From Companilactobacillus nodensis DSM 19682 = JCM 14932 = NBRC 107160 (GTDB lineage: Bacteria; Bacillota; Bacilli; Lactobacillales; Lactobacillaceae), in assembly GCF_000615905.1 (NCBI RefSeq), contig NZ_BAMN01000008.1, positions 1-64,000 on the forward strand: a stretch of DNA of 64,000 bases, given 5' to 3'. The notes beneath the pieces are model-generated. The model was not told the DNA's origin and searched no databases. It saw only the letters and a list, made by a program, of their open reading frames with translations. The position numbers and the translations under genes are program-made. Positions 41,792 to 50,945 of the stretch are shown in pieces (positions within the stretch are counted from its first letter, which is position 1; the number at the start of each line of letters is the position of its first letter).

Positions 41792-42838
41792 ATGATTGGA
41801 TTCTCTTTTTACCTGGACCAAACATTAGATGATGAAACTTTACGATACTTCAAGAGTATGAAAAATTACGGTTTTTCAGAAGTATTCACATCGGCTCACA
41901 TCCCTGAAAAAGATCCACAAAAATATCTTCAAGCTTTCGATAAATTGATTACAACCGTTAATAGTTTAAACTTAAAATTGGTTATCAATATTGATAAGCC
42001 GTCATTACACATACTCCATAACAGATTGAACGATGCTGACATCGTCTTACGTCTTGACGATAGCTTCTCGTGTGATGATATCGTTGCACTAAGTAAGCAG
42101 ACGACTGTTGCACTCAATGCTGGCACAATTGATGATGCTGATATTACTGAATTGAAGAAGTCGGATATTGACTTTCACACACTAGAAGCCTGGTATAACT
42201 ATTATCCTCATCCCGATACTGGACTCGACCTCACCTGGCTCGCACAGAAGAATCGCTGGTTACATAAGCTGGGATTCAAGACTCAAGCTTTCGTTGCCGG
42301 CAACAAGCCATATCGAGGTCCTTTAATGGAGGGGCTGCCGACATTGGAACGTCATCGACGCACCAGTCCATTTATCTCGGCCGTTGAGTTAGATAAGCTA
42401 AATACTGACGGTATCGTCATTGGTGATTCATATCTCAACATTGACTTGAGAAAATCATTTAACGCTTATTTCATTGACGGGTACATACCACTGCACATAT
42501 CCGATATTAAAATCGGTACACCGAGTTACTTATTCACAAAGGTATTTCACAACCGCAAAGATCCGGCTCGTGATGTGATTCGTTTGACTGAGAGCCGAGA
42601 AATGAACCATCGTAACATTGGTCCCACTAATAATATCGAGCGCGTCTTCGGATCCGTAACAATTGATAATCGTAATTACGGTAATTATATGGGCGAAATT
42701 CAAATCGTCTGCCGACACCTGCCTGCCAGTCAAAACGTTAATGTACTTGGTACGATCATTAAAAGTGATCTGAAATTACTATCATATATCGATTCTGGTT
42801 CAGCATTCAAAATCACCAGGATCCATAATCAATTTTGA
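41792..42838 (+). CDS. mupG: MupG-like 6-phospho-N-acetylmuramidase (DUF871)
   Basis: A 348-residue protein of the DUF871/MupG family, which cleaves MurNAc-6-phosphate from GlcNAc during peptidoglycan recycling. It starts MIGFSFYLDQTLDDETLRYF and has the TIM-barrel sequences LEAWYNYYPHPDTGLD and FVAGNKPYRGPLMEGLPTLE, with the cyclophilin-like C-terminal domain. AGGAGG precedes ATG 41792. A PTS EIIA gene follows 16 bases later, which suggests a phosphorylated sugar substrate imported by a PTS. Confidence 0.82.
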   Translation: MIGFSFYLDQTLDDETLRYFKSMKNYGFSEVFTSAHIPEKDPQKYLQAFDKLITTVNSLNLKLVINIDKPSLHILHNRLNDADIVLRLDDSFSCDDIVALSKQTTVALNAGTIDDADITELKKSDIDFHTLEAWYNYYPHPDTGLDLTWLAQKNRWLHKLGFKTQAFVAGNKPYRGPLMEGLPTLERHRRTSPFISAVELDKLNTDGIVIGDSYLNIDLRKSFNAYFIDGYIPLHISDIKIGTPSYLFTKVFHNRKDPARDVIRLTESREMNHRNIGPTNNIERVFGSVTIDNRNYGNYMGEIQIVCRHLPASQNVNVLGTIIKSDLKLLSYIDSGSAFKITRIHNQF

Positions 42839-42854
42839 AAGGAAGAGATTTTAC

Positions 42855-43330
42855 ATGGGACTTTTTTCTCATAAAAAAATCGAAACTATCGTTGCCCCCG
42901 TATGCGGTCAATTGATAAATCTTGAGAAAGTAAGTGATCCTGTCTTCGCCAAAAAAATGATGGGTGACGGTCTAGCCATCATCCCTGATGGCAGCACTAT
43001 CGTATCTCCAGTTAACGGCATTGTCGTCACTATCTTCCCCACCAAGCATGCCATCATGCTTAAAAGTAAGCACGGACTTGAAATCATGCTGCACTTAGGA
43101 ATCGATACCGTTGAACTAAACGGTGGACCATTCACCATGCCGTCCGAGAAGGTACCAAAGTCACCGCTGGCCAAAAGTTAGCCGAAATGGATCTAAAAAA
43201 GATCAAAGCTGCTGGCAAAGATGATACAGTAATGGTTATTATTACTGATACAAACGAAATTAAAAACAAGATAAGCTACACTGAAAGAAACATAACTACT
43301 GGCGATCCAGTCTTTGATATTGAATTATAA
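42855..43330 (+). pseudogene. PTS glucose-type EIIA component, one frameshift
   Basis: A stand-alone EIIA of the Glc family, which receives phosphate from HPr on a histidine and passes it to a sugar-specific EIIB. The start MGLFSHKKIETIVAPVCGQL is typical and the active-site histidine lies in IMLHLGIDTVELNG. The frame breaks after PFTM near 43140; adding one A (ATGCCG to ATGCACG) restores HVREGTKVTAGQKLAEMDL and runs to TAA 43330, about 158 residues. Together with mupG it suggests amino-sugar or muropeptide-sugar uptake. Confidence 0.84.
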
Positions 43331-43335
43331 AAACG

Positions 43336-43364
43336 ATCATTCATTTTTATGAATGATTTTTTTA
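43336..43364 (+). terminator. Terminator after the EIIA gene
   Basis: ATCATTCA pairs with TGAATGAT around a short T-rich loop, then seven T. Confidence 0.8.
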
Positions 43365-43429
43365 ATACACCAGAATACGATTGTATCAACATTTACGGTA
43401 TAATTATACTAATATAAAGGAGGTTTCAT

Positions 43430-44258
43430 ATGTCAAAAATCCCATACTTGACTGGCTTTAATGCTACTTAAAAACTCGTCATATTTCACCACGAGCTCAC
43501 ACTGAATATATGAACTCTCTGAATGACTTTTTTTCTTACACGATTCAACACAATGATGAATACAAGATCACCGAGGATATCAAAGATGTTCACGAGATGG
43601 ACGTTCGTAACTTCAAGAACTTTATGCTGGAGAACTTGCACCTCAGTCCCAGTACGATAAATAAGGTCATCAGTAATTTGAATGTCTACTTCAAATATCT
43701 CTTCAGTTTAAAGAGAACGCCAGAGATACCCACACTTAACATAAATAGTGTCGTTGTTCCCAAACAAAGCGACTTCCCGATAGAGGTATTCCAAAATCTT
43801 CCGAAATATTTGAATTCAGATCTCAGCATCTATACCCGTTTACTAATTCTAATAATCTCCAAAGGATTCAATTACAAAGAAGCAATGGAACCAGATTTTT
43901 ACCGAACTTTTAATGACTTAAAATTTTCAACTTTGGAACAGAAGTTTATCGAAAGCTATCAAGCTTTATGATGCCATTAAGATCACAGTGGAACAATCAG
44001 AATTTGTTCCTCAGCCGCAATAAAGGTGCCAATTCACCCTTGTTGACAGTTCCTGCTCTACATCGTGATCTCAAACGTGACAGTGAAAGCACAGGTTTGG
44101 ACTTAGCTCCCAAAAAACTCTACACGACCTTCATCTTGATGGCTTTGAGCACCAAAGATTTATCTGAAGATCAAGAACGTGCCCTTGATGCACTTGAAAC
44201 TGCATCCCTTTTGTATTATCGTCGTTTAAAACGTGAATTGAACTTCATGAATGATTAA
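43430..44258 (+). pseudogene. Tyrosine-recombinase-like protein lacking catalytic residues, two frameshifts
   Basis: Starts at ATG 43430 behind AAGGAGG with MSKIPYLTGFNAT. Restoring a T near 43471 gives LKTRHISPRAHTEYMNSL, and restoring an A near 43965 gives SYQALMMPLRSQWNNQN, for 276 residues. The first 100 residues look like the SAM-like core-binding domain of Xer/phage integrases (VRNFKNFMLENLHLSPSTIN). The C-terminal half aligns by eye to the catalytic domain, but the Arg box reads SKGFNYKEAM and the His-x-x-Arg box reads APKKLYTTFI, so catalytic residues are absent even in the repaired frame. A DNA-binding role without recombination is possible. Confidence 0.6.
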
Positions 44259-44276
44259 ATAGAAAGCGTGACTTAT

Positions 44277-44851
44277 TTGAAAAATATTGCTGTATACTGT
44301 GGTGCTGCCACAGGTAATGATCCCATCTATATTACTGCCGCCAAAAACTTGGCACATTGGATAACTCAAAACAATTATGGATTGACCTATGGAGCGGACG
44401 CTTTGGTTTAATGGGTGTTCTCGCCGAAACAGTTTTATCTGACGATGGCTACGTCCATGGAATTATCACTGAGAGCCTGGCATCACGTAATTTGTCACAG
44501 ACTGATCTATCTAAACTAGATATCGTCGACAGCATGGATGCTAGAAAGCGAGCCATGTTAGATAATTCGATTGCCAGCATCGCCCTACCTGGTGGTCCCG
44601 GCACACTAGAGGAAATCTCTGAAGCTTACTCATGGACTAGAATTGGTGATAATAATAATCCTTGCATCTTCTACAATGTAAATCATTACTACGATGCACT
44701 CGAAACATTCTTTGATACGATGACTGAAAATGAATTCTTAACAAAAACTGATCGTGATAAATTACTATTTAGTGACTCACTAGATGAAATCAAAGAATTC
44801 ATCGACACATATACACCACCAAAGTTGCGCTCATTTAAAAATGCTAAATAA
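44277..44851 (+). pseudogene. LOG-family protein (TIGR00730 Rossmann fold), one frameshift
   Basis: LOG-family enzymes release free bases from nucleoside 5'-monophosphates, as in cytokinin activation. The frame starts NIAVYCGAATGNDPIY and stops after LTYGADALV. Adding a G near 44394 restores YGGGRFGLMGVLAETVL. The second family motif, normally PGGxGTxxE, is intact as ALPGGPGTLEEISEA. About 191 residues. TTG 44277 is my choice; GTG 44268 is also in frame, and neither has a strong ribosome-binding site. It follows the recombinase-like gene closely. Confidence 0.8.
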
Positions 44852-44857
44852 TAAGTT

Positions 44858-44892
44858 TCCTAAAGCCATCACTTGGCTTTAGGATTTTTTAT
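44858..44892 (+). terminator. Terminator after the LOG gene
   Basis: TCCTAAAGCCA pairs perfectly with TGGCTTTAGGA around TCACT, then a T run. Confidence 0.85.
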
Positions 44893-44895
44893 TAT

Positions 44896-44948
44896 CTTTA
44901 GTGGACAAAAGCCACTAGTTAGAATATAATGGCTTTTGTCCACTAAAG
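44896..44948. promoter_or_regulatory. Large perfect inverted repeat around the marR promoter
   Basis: CTTTAGTGGACAAAAGCCA (44896-44914) and its exact complement (44930-44948) flank 15 bases. TATAAT (44925-44930) ends at the first base of the right arm. The right arm reaches the ribosome-binding site of the marR gene that follows. Each arm is long enough to be a half-site, so autorepression by the MarR protein is likely; an RNA hairpin masking translation is also possible. Confidence 0.75.
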
Positions 44949-44958
44949 GAGATGCAAC

Positions 44959-45393
44959 ATGTTAAATAAAAACGAAATTGGTTTAATTAGAAAATTCAAT
45001 CGTCAATATACAAATACATTAGGACTACTAAATAAGCGCGTCTTTAATACTGAACTCAGTTTTCCCGAAGCTCGCGTACTGATGTCCATTACAGATGGAT
45101 CAACACCAATGAATATTGCTAAAAGGTTAAACCTAGATGCTAGTTACACTAGCCGCATCATCAAGAAATTAACCAAATTAAATTATATCGAAAAATCTGC
45201 TTCAGCTACCGATGCTAGATCCAAAGATATTTCATTAACAAATAATGGTAAAAAATTACTAGCAAAAATCGATACTGATTCAGATATTCAAATTCAAAAT
45301 TTAATTGAAAGCTTGTCCACTGAAAAACAATCAGAGTTATACCAAGCCTTTGAAACAATCAATAATATTTTATTCGAAACCGATGGTGAGTAA
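44959..45393 (+). CDS. MarR-family transcriptional regulator
   Basis: A 144-residue winged-helix regulator. The recognition helix lies in SYTSRIIKKLTKLNYIEKS and the wing in DARSKDISLTNNGKK. It starts at ATG 44959, seven bases after AAGGAG. The large inverted repeat directly upstream suggests autoregulation. Its stop is one base from the start of a GNAT acetyltransferase gene, so the two form an operon. Confidence 0.86.
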   Translation: MLNKNEIGLIRKFNRQYTNTLGLLNKRVFNTELSFPEARVLMSITDGSTPMNIAKRLNLDASYTSRIIKKLTKLNYIEKSASATDARSKDISLTNNGKKLLAKIDTDSDIQIQNLIESLSTEKQSELYQAFETINNILFETDGE

Positions 45394-45394
45394 T

Positions 45395-45823
45395 ATGTGG
45401 CACGTAAAAAGATTCAATGAATTGAGCGCACAGGAATTGTATGACTTAATGTATCTAAGAGTTAAGACTTTTGTTGTCGAACAAAACCGTGTTTACCAAG
45501 AAGTAGACGAAAATGACCTCCATGCAATTCACATCTTCAGATATGAAGACAAAAAGATAGTTGCCTATGCACGAATTTTTGAAGAAAATGGCCACATCAC
45601 CTTCGGTCGAGTCGTCGCTGACAAGAATCATCGTGGAACTGGCTTAGGGGCAAAGCTAGTCGAAGAGATCATCAAAGTTATTAATGAAAATCATCCTCAT
45701 CAAGAAATAGTCATTGAAGCGCAGACTTATGTTGAAGATTTCTATAAAAAGTTCGATTTTCATAGTGTCGGCGAACCATTTCTCTTCAATCACACCCCTC
45801 ACATAAAAATGATTAGGAATTAA
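45395..45823 (+). CDS. GNAT acetyltransferase, ElaA-like
   Basis: A 142-residue N-acetyltransferase of the ElaA branch of the GNAT superfamily. The N-terminal LYDLMYLRVKTFVVEQNRVYQE and the acetyl-CoA loop GRVVADKNHRGTGLGAKLVEE are characteristic. I chose ATG 45395, preceded by GGTGAG inside the end of marR. The substrate is unknown; control by the adjacent MarR suggests a detoxification role, which is only an inference. Confidence 0.83.
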   Translation: MWHVKRFNELSAQELYDLMYLRVKTFVVEQNRVYQEVDENDLHAIHIFRYEDKKIVAYARIFEENGHITFGRVVADKNHRGTGLGAKLVEEIIKVINENHPHQEIVIEAQTYVEDFYKKFDFHSVGEPFLFNHTPHIKMIRN

Positions 45824-45860
45824 TATAAAAAAATAAATACTCATTTCAAGACTTTTATCT

Positions 45861-45888
45861 TTTACTATTTAGCAAAAGGTACTATATT
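45861..45888 (+). promoter_or_regulatory. Candidate promoter for an unassigned RNA
   Basis: TTTACT (45861-45866), 16 bases, TATATT (45883-45888). It points into an interval with no protein gene that ends at a terminator. Confidence 0.4.
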
Positions 45889-45893
45889 AACGG

Positions 45894-46080
45894 TGTCAGA
45901 TAGAGGTAGCTAAGTACCTTCTACCTGATGGATATTTCCTTAGATTATCATTTTAATTGATTGTGGTTTCCCACTAATGAATATTAAATATGATACCCCT
46001 CCCAATTTTAAAATTAAATATACGATAAATTTAAAATACGATATAGATCAACTAAAAAATTCCATCAATTCCCTGATACG
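45894..46080 (+). ncRNA. Candidate structured small RNA, family unknown
   Basis: Between a promoter-like sequence and the terminator at 46082-46113 lies about 190 bases without a gene. GTGTCAG near the left end can pair with CTGATAC near 46073-46079, closing the whole interval; AGGTAG can pair with CTACCT in a short hairpin, and GTGG with CCAC around TTTC. I compared it mentally with lysine, preQ1, THF and 6S RNAs and found no match I would defend. It could also be the degraded remains of a leader. Confidence 0.25.
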
Positions 46081-46081
46081 A

Positions 46082-46116
46082 AAACACGCCAGATTTTAAT
46101 CTGACGTGTTTTTTAT
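46082..46116. terminator. Terminator of the rbs operon (works on both strands)
   Basis: On the minus strand ACACGTCAGAT pairs with ATCTGGCGTGT (one G-U) around TAAA, followed by four T. It lies just past the rbsK stop; the + strand version has one mismatch but a longer T run. Confidence 0.75.
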
Positions 46117-46118
46117 TA

Positions 46119-47036
46119 CTATTTTTGTGCATCAATCACTGCTTGTCTAGCTGGTATTGAGGGAAACGCTCCTAATTTTTGAACAGTTAACGATGACGCT
46201 CTACTTGCATAAGTAACTGCATCAAACAAATTAGAAAAATCCGTTTCTAACACTGATGCCAAGGCACCGATGAAGGTATCCCCAGCCGCGGTGGTATCAA
46301 CTGCATCGACTTTGAATGCCGGTACTATTTTACCGGTACCGTTGAGCGACACATATGATCCATGTTCACCAATCGTGATGATGACATTCTTGATACCAAA
46401 TCTTTCGTAATATCTAGCTGAATCTTCCATCGATTGTTCATCCGTGATCTTAATTCCAGTGATCAATTCACTTTCAGTCTCATTTGGTACGATCAAGTCT
46501 GTCAGTGATAAGAGATCAGCTGGTATTTCATCATTTGCGGGTGCTGGATTCAGAATCGTCTTCTTCCCTGCCTGGTGAGCGAACTGAAAGGCGATGATTC
46601 CTGTGTCCATTGGTGTTTCAAATTCTGAAATAACAAAATCACTTGTCTGAATGGTCTCCATTGCATTTTGGATGTCAGTTTGGTTTAGTTCAAAATTAGC
46701 TCCAGCTTGAACGATAATTGAGTTTTGCCCAGATTCTTGAAGGAGGATATAGGCTTGACCGGTATTACTACCTGTGACTGTTCTAATGTTGTCAGTATTG
46801 ATCCTGTTATCGTTCAATTGTTTGAGCATGAACTCACCGTTGCTATCATCACCAACACATCCGATGAAATAAGTTTCGGCATCTGATCTAGCTGCGGAAA
46901 CAGCTTGATTAGCACCTTTTCCACCTGCAGCTTTAGAGAATGATTGCATCCCTATGGTTTCACCCGGCTGCGGTAATTGTTTTATATGTAGAATACTATC
47001 AACATTGATACTGCCAACTACAGTTACTTTATTCAT
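46119..47036 (-). CDS. rbsK: Ribokinase
   Basis: Phosphorylates ribose to ribose 5-phosphate. The 305-residue PfkB-family protein has the substrate motif AAGGKGANQAVSAARS near residue 36 and the catalytic DTTAAGDTFIGAL near residue 250, where the Asp is the general base. ATG 47036 has the start MNKVTVVGSINVDSI. It is the last gene of the rbs operon, next to the terminator. Confidence 0.93.
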   Translation of the reverse strand: MNKVTVVGSINVDSILHIKQLPQPGETIGMQSFSKAAGGKGANQAVSAARSDAETYFIGCVGDDSNGEFMLKQLNDNRINTDNIRTVTGSNTGQAYILLQESGQNSIIVQAGANFELNQTDIQNAMETIQTSDFVISEFETPMDTGIIAFQFAHQAGKKTILNPAPANDEIPADLLSLTDLIVPNETESELITGIKITDEQSMEDSARYYERFGIKNVIITIGEHGSYVSLNGTGKIVPAFKVDAVDTTAAGDTFIGALASVLETDFSNLFDAVTYASRASSLTVQKLGAFPSIPARQAVIDAQK

Positions 47037-47079
47037 AATAATAGATCTCCCTTACTGATAATTAAAAGGTGACTGGCTA

Positions 47080-48039
47080 TTATTTATTCAAGCTTTCTGT
47101 AGTAACAAGTTTCAATGGTGATTCAATGCTCTTCTTAACTGTCTTACCATTGAAGTGATCATATGCAGCTTGAAGAGCCAATCTACCCATTTCTTCTGGT
47201 TGTTGGGCAACTGTAGCGGCCATCTTACCTGATTTAACAGCTTTAATACCATCATCTTCACCGTCAAATCCAACTATTGTTACTTCCTTACCCGCAGCCT
47301 TAACAGCTTGGACTGCACCAAGAGCCATTTCGTCATTTTGTGAGAAGATACCAACGATGTCGCTGTTACCTTGAAGAATATTTTCTGTTGTACTTAGACC
47401 CTTAGCACGATCGAATCCAGCAGTTTGTTTTGCGACAATATCTAATTTATCTTTAGCAGCATTGTCAAAACCTTTACCACGTTCACGTGTTGCTGAAGCT
47501 CCTGGGATACCTTGTAATTCCGCAATCTTAGCATCATTACCTAGCTTGTCGATCATGAATTTAGCAGCCATTTGACCACCCTTTGTTGAATTTGAAGCAA
47601 CTAATGAAAGAACCTTACCACCATCAGCTGAACGGTCAACTGTAATAACTGGAATTCCTGCATCATTAGCATCTTTAACAGCAGGTGTGATAGCACTTGA
47701 ATCAACTGGGTTGATGATCAAAACATCAACCTTCTTAGTAATTAAATCTTCAATATCATTGTTTTGTTTGGCTGTGTCGTTTTGTGCATCTGAGATTTGT
47801 ACCTTAGTACTCTTCTTGTCAGCCAAACCTTGAATACCTTTTTTAACTGAAACGAAGAATGGATTTGATTGTGTTGAGAGTGAAACCCCAACTTTCAAAT
47901 CTTTAGGACTCTTTTTCTCGACTTTGGAATTACCTGAATCTCCAGAGTCTAGTCCTGACTTACCACATGCGGCAAGTGCAAAAATTGCGATAAATGTAAC
48001 ACTAATAAGTGCAATGATACGTTTCAAAGATTTATTCAT
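47080..48039 (-). CDS. rbsB: Ribose ABC transporter substrate-binding lipoprotein
   Basis: The extracellular ribose receptor. It has a lipoprotein signal peptide with lipobox LAAC and the modified cysteine at residue 25, followed by a charged linker and a periplasmic-binding-protein fold (GVSLSTQSNPFFVSVKKGIQ, NPVDSSAITPAVKDANDAGI, FSQNDEMALGAVQAVKAAG). LspA at 24618 would process it. It lies between rbsC and rbsK. Confidence 0.93.
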   Translation of the reverse strand: MNKSLKRIIALISVTFIAIFALAACGKSGLDSGDSGNSKVEKKSPKDLKVGVSLSTQSNPFFVSVKKGIQGLADKKSTKVQISDAQNDTAKQNNDIEDLITKKVDVLIINPVDSSAITPAVKDANDAGIPVITVDRSADGGKVLSLVASNSTKGGQMAAKFMIDKLGNDAKIAELQGIPGASATRERGKGFDNAAKDKLDIVAKQTAGFDRAKGLSTTENILQGNSDIVGIFSQNDEMALGAVQAVKAAGKEVTIVGFDGEDDGIKAVKSGKMAATVAQQPEEMGRLALQAAYDHFNGKTVKKSIESPLKLVTTESLNK

Positions 48040-48062
48040 TGTATTTAATCCCCTTAAGATTA

Positions 48063-49049
48063 TTATTTGTCGTTAGATTTGCGATCTAATAATACAGCGA
48101 TAATAATTACGATACCTTTGACGATTTGTTGATAAAAACTAGAAATACCTAATAAATTCATACCGTTGTTCAATGTTCCGATGATCAAAGCACCGATCAA
48201 GGTACCGAAGATACGACCTTTACCACCTGCAAGACTCGTACCTCCCAATACAACCGCAGCGATAGCATCCATTTCGTAAGATGTACCGGCATCCGGTTGT
48301 GCCGAACTCAAACGTGATGTCAAAATAATTCCGGCAATGGCGGCCATCAAACCTGAGATCGTGTAGATCCAAATTGTGACCATCTTAGTCTTAACACCAG
48401 CGATGAATGCAGCATTCTCATTACCACCAAGTGCATAGGTCTTACGACCGAAGGTTGTCTTGTGTAGTAACAGATATAGTACTAGATAGACGATTGCCAT
48501 AATGAAGATTGGGAATGGGATACCGAGAAGATAACCTCTACCCATGAATTGGAACAAGAAGCTATCGTTCATCTTAGCCCCAGTGATCGGATTACCATTA
48601 GTGAACACGTAGGTGGCACCACGGAAAATTGTCATGGTAGCCAATGTAGCAATAAATGGAGCTGCCTTACCATAGGCGATCAATAGTCCATTGACGAATC
48701 CAAGTAGTGAGCCCAATGCAATTCCGGCTAACAGCGCGATCACAGGTGAGATTCCTGCCGACAGTAATGTGGCGGTAACTGCTCCTGTCAAAGCTAAAAT
48801 AGAACCAACCGACAAATCAATTCCACCAGTCAAAATTACGAACGTCATCCCAAATGCAATAACGGCATTAATGGAAACTTGACGCAACAAGTTCAATAAG
48901 TTGTTAGGCTGAATGAATCCTGGACTCAGCACTGTTACCAAAATCACTAAGACGATCAGTGCTAGCAGTGGACCCATCTTCCCAACAAATTTTTTAAAAT
49001 CAAATCCTTTTGCTTTTTCAGCCTCAACTGACTTAGTTTGCTCTTGCAT
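48063..49049 (-). CDS. rbsC: Ribose ABC transporter permease
   Basis: The 328-residue membrane subunit, with eight or more hydrophobic helices and family motifs GMTFVILTGGIDLSVGS and AIAAVVLGGTSLAGGKG. ATG 49049 overlaps the end of rbsA by 17 bases. Together with RbsA and RbsB it forms the high-affinity ribose importer. Confidence 0.93.
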   Translation of the reverse strand: MQEQTKSVEAEKAKGFDFKKFVGKMGPLLALIVLVILVTVLSPGFIQPNNLLNLLRQVSINAVIAFGMTFVILTGGIDLSVGSILALTGAVTATLLSAGISPVIALLAGIALGSLLGFVNGLLIAYGKAAPFIATLATMTIFRGATYVFTNGNPITGAKMNDSFLFQFMGRGYLLGIPFPIFIMAIVYLVLYLLLHKTTFGRKTYALGGNENAAFIAGVKTKMVTIWIYTISGLMAAIAGIILTSRLSSAQPDAGTSYEMDAIAAVVLGGTSLAGGKGRIFGTLIGALIIGTLNNGMNLLGISSFYQQIVKGIVIIIAVLLDRKSNDK

Positions 49050-50532
49050 TATCTGCCCCTCCTGTCGCCAATGTCATTACTGATTCCTGAGTGGCACCTT
49101 TTGTGTCTACAATCCCCGAAATCTTTCCTTCATAAACGACTGCAATCTTATCGCTCATACCAAGGACCTCTGGCAAATCACTCGAGATCATGATAATAGC
49201 AACATTCCTATCAGTTAGTTCGTTCATCAAATCATATATTTCTCTCTTTGCTCCGACATCAACTCCTCTTGTTGGTTCGTCTAAGATCAAGATCCTTGAT
49301 CCAGATCCGACCCACTTCGCTAAGACAACCTTTTGTTGATTACCACCACTCAAGCTGCCGGCAGTAACTTGCTCATTCATAGCTTTAACTGTCAGCCGCT
49401 TCATCAGCAGATTAGCAAAATCATCGACCGACTTATCATCGATCAAGCCATGCTTGACGAAGCCATTGATTGAAGGTAAGGCAATGTTGTCTCGTAGTGA
49501 ATCGGCTAAGATCAATCCCTCATCCTTGCGATTCTCAGTCAAGAAACCAATTCGATGTTTAATAGCTGACTCAGGATCCTTGATCTTGACCTTCTTGCCA
49601 TCGAGATATATTTCTCCGGAATTATAATGATCGATACCGAATATCGCACGCATAATCTCCGTACGTCCGGCACCCATCAATCCCGAGAAGGCAAGAATCT
49701 CTCCCTCATGCACATCAAAACTTACATCTTCAAAAACACCTTTTTCCGTAAGGTTCTTAACTGACAATATTGTTTTACCAAAATGAGGATCTCTATCCGG
49801 ATAGAAGTCACCGATCTCACGACCAACCATATCTCGGACTAGCTGTTTCATATCAACATCCTTGGTCATATATTCATTGACCGAAATACCATCACGCATG
49901 ACGGTGACCTTATCAGCAATTTTGAATATTTCTTCCATTCGATGAGAAATATAAATGAAACCTACACCTTGCTTCTTGAGTTCATTCACGACACCGAATA
50001 ACTGTTCAATCTCATTTTCTGTCAAGGCAGCAGTCGGTTCATCCATGATGATGATCTTGGCATCGGTCATAATCGACTTGGCAATTTCAATCAATTGTTG
50101 GCGACCAACGCTTAAAGTACCGATAGGCTTATCAACGTCGATATTCGTACCCAATTTACTAAGATATTCACGTGCCTGCTTGCGCATCTTATCTTCATTG
50201 ATCATGCCGAACTTATTCTTGATTTCTTTGTTCAAGAACATATTATCGACAACTGACATTTCCAAGAAGTTATTCATTTCCTGATGGATGAAACTAATAC
50301 CATGTTGTTCCGCATCTAGTGGACCTGAATAACTAGTTGGTTGTCCATCAACTAATATTTCTCCACCATCATCACCGTATAACCCCGTCAGAATATTCAT
50401 GAGCGTCGACTTACCAGCACCGTTCTCACCCATCAGGGCATGTACTTCTCCGGATTCAACGGCAAAATCAACACCCTCGAGAACTTTGTTAGCACCGAAG
50501 GCTTTGGAGATATTTTTCATCTCGATCTTCAT
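49033..50532 (-). CDS. rbsA: Ribose ABC transporter ATP-binding protein
   Basis: A 499-residue double ABC ATPase. The first half has Walker A GENGAGKST, signature LSVGRQQ and Walker B IIMDEPTAAL. The second half has the degenerate P-loop GLMGAGRTE usual for sugar importers of this class, signature LSGGNQQK and LILDEPTRGVD. It lies between rbsD and rbsC. Confidence 0.94.
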   Translation of the reverse strand: MKIEMKNISKAFGANKVLEGVDFAVESGEVHALMGENGAGKSTLMNILTGLYGDDGGEILVDGQPTSYSGPLDAEQHGISFIHQEMNNFLEMSVVDNMFLNKEIKNKFGMINEDKMRKQAREYLSKLGTNIDVDKPIGTLSVGRQQLIEIAKSIMTDAKIIIMDEPTAALTENEIEQLFGVVNELKKQGVGFIYISHRMEEIFKIADKVTVMRDGISVNEYMTKDVDMKQLVRDMVGREIGDFYPDRDPHFGKTILSVKNLTEKGVFEDVSFDVHEGEILAFSGLMGAGRTEIMRAIFGIDHYNSGEIYLDGKKVKIKDPESAIKHRIGFLTENRKDEGLILADSLRDNIALPSINGFVKHGLIDDKSVDDFANLLMKRLTVKAMNEQVTAGSLSGGNQQKVVLAKWVGSGSRILILDEPTRGVDVGAKREIYDLMNELTDRNVAIIMISSDLPEVLGMSDKIAVVYEGKISGIVDTKGATQESVMTLATGGADNARAN

Positions 50533-50550
50533 TTTTTCACCCCCTCAGGT

Positions 50551-50943
50551 TTAAAATGTGACACCACTTTCTAGAATGATATTCGAATATGGAGTTACTT
50601 CGCCAGTTCTAATGAATGCCTTGTTAGTTGCTAGCCGCTTCTTCATTTCGTCATGTGGAACGAACTCGACTGGAACATCAATAGCTGCTTGAATATTTTT
50701 AAGTTGTTCTGGATTTTGGGATTTAATTTCTTCGGCTAAATAGATTTTTTGAACTTCAAGTTCAGTTAAAACATTCTTCAGAACGTCAATGAATTTTGGT
50801 AAGCCTTTTTCAACCGCCAGATCAATCTTCTTTGTACCAGCTGGAACTGGCATGCCAGCATCTCCAATTGATAAAGTATCAAAATGTCCCATGTCAGCGA
50901 TAACTGCAGAAATTTGACTATTTAATACAGTTCCTTTTTTCAT
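50551..50943 (-). CDS. rbsD: D-ribose pyranase
   Basis: Interconverts the pyranose and furanose forms of ribose so that ribokinase can act. The 130-residue protein starts [20 protein letters not shown], with the active-site histidine in this region, and ends with the conserved [20 protein letters not shown] chose ATG 50943, eight bases after GGAG, over GTG 50949. The start lies two bases past the rbsR stop. Confidence 0.92.
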   Translation of the reverse strand: MKKGTVLNSQISAVIADMGHFDTLSIGDAGMPVPAGTKKIDLAVEKGLPKFIDVLKNVLTELEVQKIYLAEEIKSQNPEQLKNIQAAIDVPVEFVPHDEMKKRLATNKAFIRTGEVTPYSNIILESGVTF

Positions 50944-50945
50944 TT

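Noticed and set aside
43430-44258. Recombinase gene as sign of a prophage or genomic island
   Set aside because: No phage genes, attachment repeats or tRNA are nearby and the protein lacks catalytic residues.
45894-46080. Lysine riboswitch or 6S RNA
   Set aside because: AGATAGAGGTAG recalls the start of a lysine riboswitch and the closing stem recalls 6S RNA, but the remaining conserved blocks are missing and no lysine gene follows.
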